Assembly: GCA_964247055.1 (NCBI GenBank)
Contig: OZ176059.1
Location: 2,790,001-2,854,000 of the forward strand
Direction of reading: 5' to 3'
DNA: 64,000 bases
DNA from: Paragordius varius
Lineage: Eukaryota > Nematomorpha
The notes under the pieces were generated by a model, which saw only the letters and a list, made by a program, of their open reading frames with translations, searched no databases and was not told the origin of the DNA. This document shows positions 60,879 to 64,000 of the stretch, one piece after another. The translations under genes and the position numbers were made by a program. The first letter of the stretch is position 1, and each line of letters starts with the position of its first letter.

Positions 60879-63849
60879 CTATATACCTCTTGCTTGTGCC
60901 CAACAAAAGTTTTAACAATGCAGGGATGTTGATAGTATCTACAACAAAGCGTATCAAAATTAAATTAATATCATGCTTAGTCGGTATGTTCGTAAGCATA
61001 AAAACTTTTTTTTCACACATAATGATTTTGCAAATATATTACATTAATACATATATCAAATATTTAATCAATCAAACTTTTACACTTTGAATTTTAAAAT
61101 ACATCAATTTATTTAATCAATCAAACTTAAACATTTTGATTATATTACATTAATACATATATCGAATGATATTTAATCAATCAAACTTTTACACTTTAAA
61201 TTTTAAACTATATTAAATTTTTCTATTTGATAATCATTTTATGTTTGCCAAGTTTTGACAAAAAGAAACCCTTTTTTTTGAAAAACCCATCATTTAAAAG
61301 ATTCTTACCCCCCAACACAAGAAGCGGTTGTTGAATTACTACCACCCGAGATACGTAAATCAATAAGTTTAACGTCTCGGTCTCGACCACCCGTAGCTAG
61401 GGTTGTCCCATCCCGCCAAGCTAAAACTCCGACACGACCCGCGTGTACCCGCAAACATCGTATGATCCGTGGAGCTGCTACAGACCGGTCGTCCGGTTTT
61501 AGCGGTGTTTTACGTTTATTTTTGCAACAACAAGAACAATTTGTTGGTAATAATAGATCATTATTATCATAACGAGATTGTCTTCTATTATGGAGACAAT
61601 CCATCTTTGTTTTCTTCTTGTTTTTGGAAAAAAACGTAGTTTCTTGAGTAGGCGAGCCGGGGGACGCAGTGTTTGGATTCGTGTCCCATACAAGGATATA
61701 ACCAGCGTGGGTGCCAACCGCTAAATACTTCCCATTGCTAAAATTATTGTTATTGGGATTATTATCTCCAACAAGATTATATTTGTCGCCACGAATATTA
61801 CGACAAATGCATTTACATGTATGGGTACATGTATGGGTAGTACTACAACATTGATTATGCGAGGAAAAAAACTGAGGTTTACTCATAAAATTAACGGTAT
61901 TTTCAGCGGTGCTTGGTGGTGGTGAGGTAAAAGACATATCCTCATTAAAGTTATAACTATTATGTGGTGGTACATAATCATTACCTCTTATAAACTCATC
62001 GTTTTGTGTTTGAATTATAGCATTAGATTCGCTTAACATAATTTTTTGTCCGTTAAAACTCGAATCTAACATGAAAACATCATCGTCAGGATCAACAATA
62101 GGTGGTGGTGGTGGTAAAGGTAAATGAGATGTAGATAAAACGTTTGATGAGTTGGTAGTGTATTCCAAACATCGTGTTTTACATGGAGAATTTGGGATGG
62201 TATTATTGTTATAATTATAATAATTAAATCCATAACTGTCGTCGCTAAATAAAGCATAAAATTGAAAGGATTTAAACAATTATACATATATATATATATA
62301 TATAATGAATGTTTGGTATTTTAGTCATTTTTTGAGTTTACCGAGCAAAAGAAAGCAGCATTATTGGGTGAAAATCAATTTAGTATGTATATTACAAAAA
62401 ATTATGGGAGATCAAAAAAATACTACAAATATATAAAAGGGAAATGAATGATTTAAACTTTATATACTTATTAAAAATGTGGAATTTTTTTAACTTATAA
62501 AATAAAATAAAGCGAATGAATTGCAAAACTCTAAAAAAAAAAATTTGTACATCAAACGTATTTCTCGTTAATCAAAAAATAAATGTCTTAAAAACATATA
62601 ATAAAAAACCATTTTTTCCGTTTATTTCTCGTCGGCGTATTATTACTATATATTGGAGGAGAATTGTGCCTAAAATTTTTTTCATCACAACTACAATCTT
62701 TTACACAGTCATGACGGATAGCATTTTCATTTTCCACTATGAGCGGATGAGTAAAAGGAAACGTGGGCGGGGGAGACCGGTTTCTCAGTTGATCGCGGGC
62801 AGTTATAACGCTCCAAGCTAAACCCGTAATTTTATCCGTACCCATGGCACGATAAATGGAATCATATGTGTTTTGATGGCTCGCATTACAAAACCCTCTA
62901 TCACGGTTAAAAGATGCGCTATAAAAATGTCGGTTTATTTCTTCATTATTATTACAATGGCTATTTATGTCAGTGGTGGTGATGGTGGTGGTATTAATAT
63001 CAAAGGGTGTACTACTTGATATATGATGAGGCGAATTAGTTTGTTCCAAATTTTGATTGCCGTGGGGCGGCGAGATTAGGTAGTTGTTTAAGGTTGAAGG
63101 TATAATCGTTTTTTCAAGAGCCACACCAGGAACAATATTAGTAGATTGAACACATTGATTAGCCTGCTGGGGGGGGGGGGGGGTAAAAAGCAAGGTAAAA
63201 AATGTTAAAAAGCAAGGTAAAAATGTTAAAAAGCGAATAGTAAAAAATTGGTTATAATGCACATATTAAAATCAGGATATGGTATAGTTTTTAACGTGAT
63301 TAAATTAACGTTAATTTAAATATAGTATAATTGGAAATTAAAAAATAATTTTATGCATTACCAATACTTATTTATATAATGGAATATAGGGTAGAAATAA
63401 GTAAAAATAATTATGAAGTAGTATCCCCCAAACACAATCACCATTGATATAGGTATGAAAGTGTGGTTTATAAACATTAGTCTGATTAACGTAATCAAAT
63501 ACGTTATAACGTTATTACATTTAAATTTTAAAAGAGAGCTAGCTAGCTAGCTAGCTATGAGTTTAAATAAGCCAATTTTTTATACACAATCTGTGAGTCG
63601 ACAACGATAAGTCAACACACGCCAAATTATGTTAAAAAACCATAGCAAAATTAGTAAAAATATTGAAAAATTTTATGGATATCACATTTTTACAAAAAAA
63701 CATAATATAATCTTTATATATAATGTAAAATATACTATACAAAACCTGTAATTCCTGTTGAATTGATAAATAAGGTTCCTCAAACTTTAAGCCCGAATCC
63801 TCGTTAATTAGAGTTTGAGACGAACAGGAAGGCATATCTAGTCCATTTT
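58594..63849 (-). CDS. fzr: Fizzy-related/Cdh1-type APC/C activator, WD40 protein (5' end outside window)
   Basis: Minus-strand exons 63849-63746, 63166-62610, 62243+1(62244)-61309, 60938-60887, 60642-60528, 59953-59763, 59386-59282, 58861-58769 and 58638-58594 join in phase (732 codons plus stop, with the first codon split). Blades: [28 protein letters not shown]...[28 protein letters not shown]...[29 protein letters not shown]...[24 protein letters not shown]...[32 protein letters not shown]...[13 protein letters not shown]; tail LNLFKQLR (cf. the LNLFTRIR end of Fzr). Fzr/Cdh1 loads substrates onto the APC/C in late mitosis and G1. The C-box region would lie upstream, outside the window. 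A large Asn/Pro/Ser-rich insertion separates DKITGLAWS (63166-62610 exon) from GKYLAVGTH. The two most 5' exons and the 62610 donor are less certain. Confidence 0.88.
59955..60000. repeat. (TTAG)n-like microsatellite (fizzy-related intron)
   Basis: 'aagttagttagttagatagt' and 'tagttagttatatagttata', just upstream of the exon starting at 59953 on the minus strand. A different tetranucleotide run, (AGCT)n, is at about 63538-63557. Confidence 0.75.
60013..60250. repeat. MITE family D, copy 4 (fizzy-related intron)
   Basis: 'ataaagagacaaaacgtaaa' and 'aaagacaatcata' at the left; 'atatggttttcttttaa' and 'ttacgttttacctgtata' at the right. A second partial end follows at about 60262-60330 ('gagataaaaagttaaaaa'). 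Confidence 0.6.
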
Positions 63850-63918
63850 CTATAAAATATTGATGATATTAACATAACAAAATATTTTATTTGAAGGAAT
63901 TTAATACTGCAATAATAT

Positions 63919-64000
63919 ATACCATTTACAATTCAATTTCACCCTCGAACAATTCGAATTCACCCTAAATATAAATCATGTGTTTTCGGTCTAATATAAC
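63919..64000. repeat. MITE family C, copy 11, left arm, cut by window edge
   Basis: 'taccatttacaattcaattt', 'caccctcgaacaattcgaat', 'tcaccctaaatataaatc' and the start of the centre ('tgttttcggtctaatataac'). Confidence 0.8.

Overview
The window is strongly AT-rich animal nuclear DNA: intron-containing, single-gene transcription units with GT-AG introns, GC-richer exons, and many mobile elements. Five host genes can be assembled exon by exon: a secreted serpin (-), a PRP4-type spliceosomal kinase (+), 6-phosphogluconolactonase (-), the Polycomb methyltransferase E(z)/EZH (+), and a fizzy-related/Cdh1 APC/C activator (-, cut off by the right edge of the window). For the first four, exon lengths and phases add up to an uninterrupted frame. 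At least seven introns are only 22-31 nt long. That, with the AT richness and the Penelope, RTE-like and tRNA-SINE content, points to an invertebrate from a lineage with micro-introns. A flatworm is my best guess, a dicyemid-like lineage an alternative; this is inference, not proof.

Layout. 1-2085: 5' part of an RTE-like LINE on the minus strand, then an orphan 3' terminal exon (2323-2604). 2.6-10.5 kb: gene-poor DNA with MITE families A, B and D, a satellite-like duplication, and a GC-rich double hairpin. 10.6-13.5 kb: serpin, with transposons in both introns. 15.8-17.9 kb: a three-level nest (SINE inside a hAT-like element inside a family-B repeat). 18.9-22.0 kb: a nearly complete RTE-like LINE. 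23.2-24.2 kb: family-A MITEs just upstream of the PRP4 kinase (24.3-27.5 kb). 27.5-34.0 kb: convergent intergenic region with a hammerhead-like relic, a LINE relic and MITEs. 34.0-41.3 kb: phosphogluconolactonase, split by a very young 5.24-kb Penelope-like element with a 13-bp target duplication. 41.3-41.4 kb: a 110-bp head-to-head promoter shared with E(z). 41.4-56.1 kb: E(z), 22 exons, whose larger introns are full of one MITE family with arms built of 21-bp repeats. 56.1-58.6 kb: convergent intergenic region. 58.6-63.8 kb: fizzy-related.

The genes do not form one pathway; they are an ordinary stretch of host genome (splicing, pentose phosphate pathway, chromatin silencing, cell cycle, protease inhibition). 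The most unusual features are: the bimodal intron sizes, with micro-introns that carry no transposon and larger introns built largely of MITEs; a MITE family (C) whose inverted arms are variable arrays of a 21-bp unit, with nine copies or fragments inside E(z), plus a diverged sister element at 30.3-30.8 kb; Asn/Thr-rich insertions inside the E(z) CXC domain and inside the WD40 domain of fizzy-related; and the young Penelope composite placed next to a splice acceptor.
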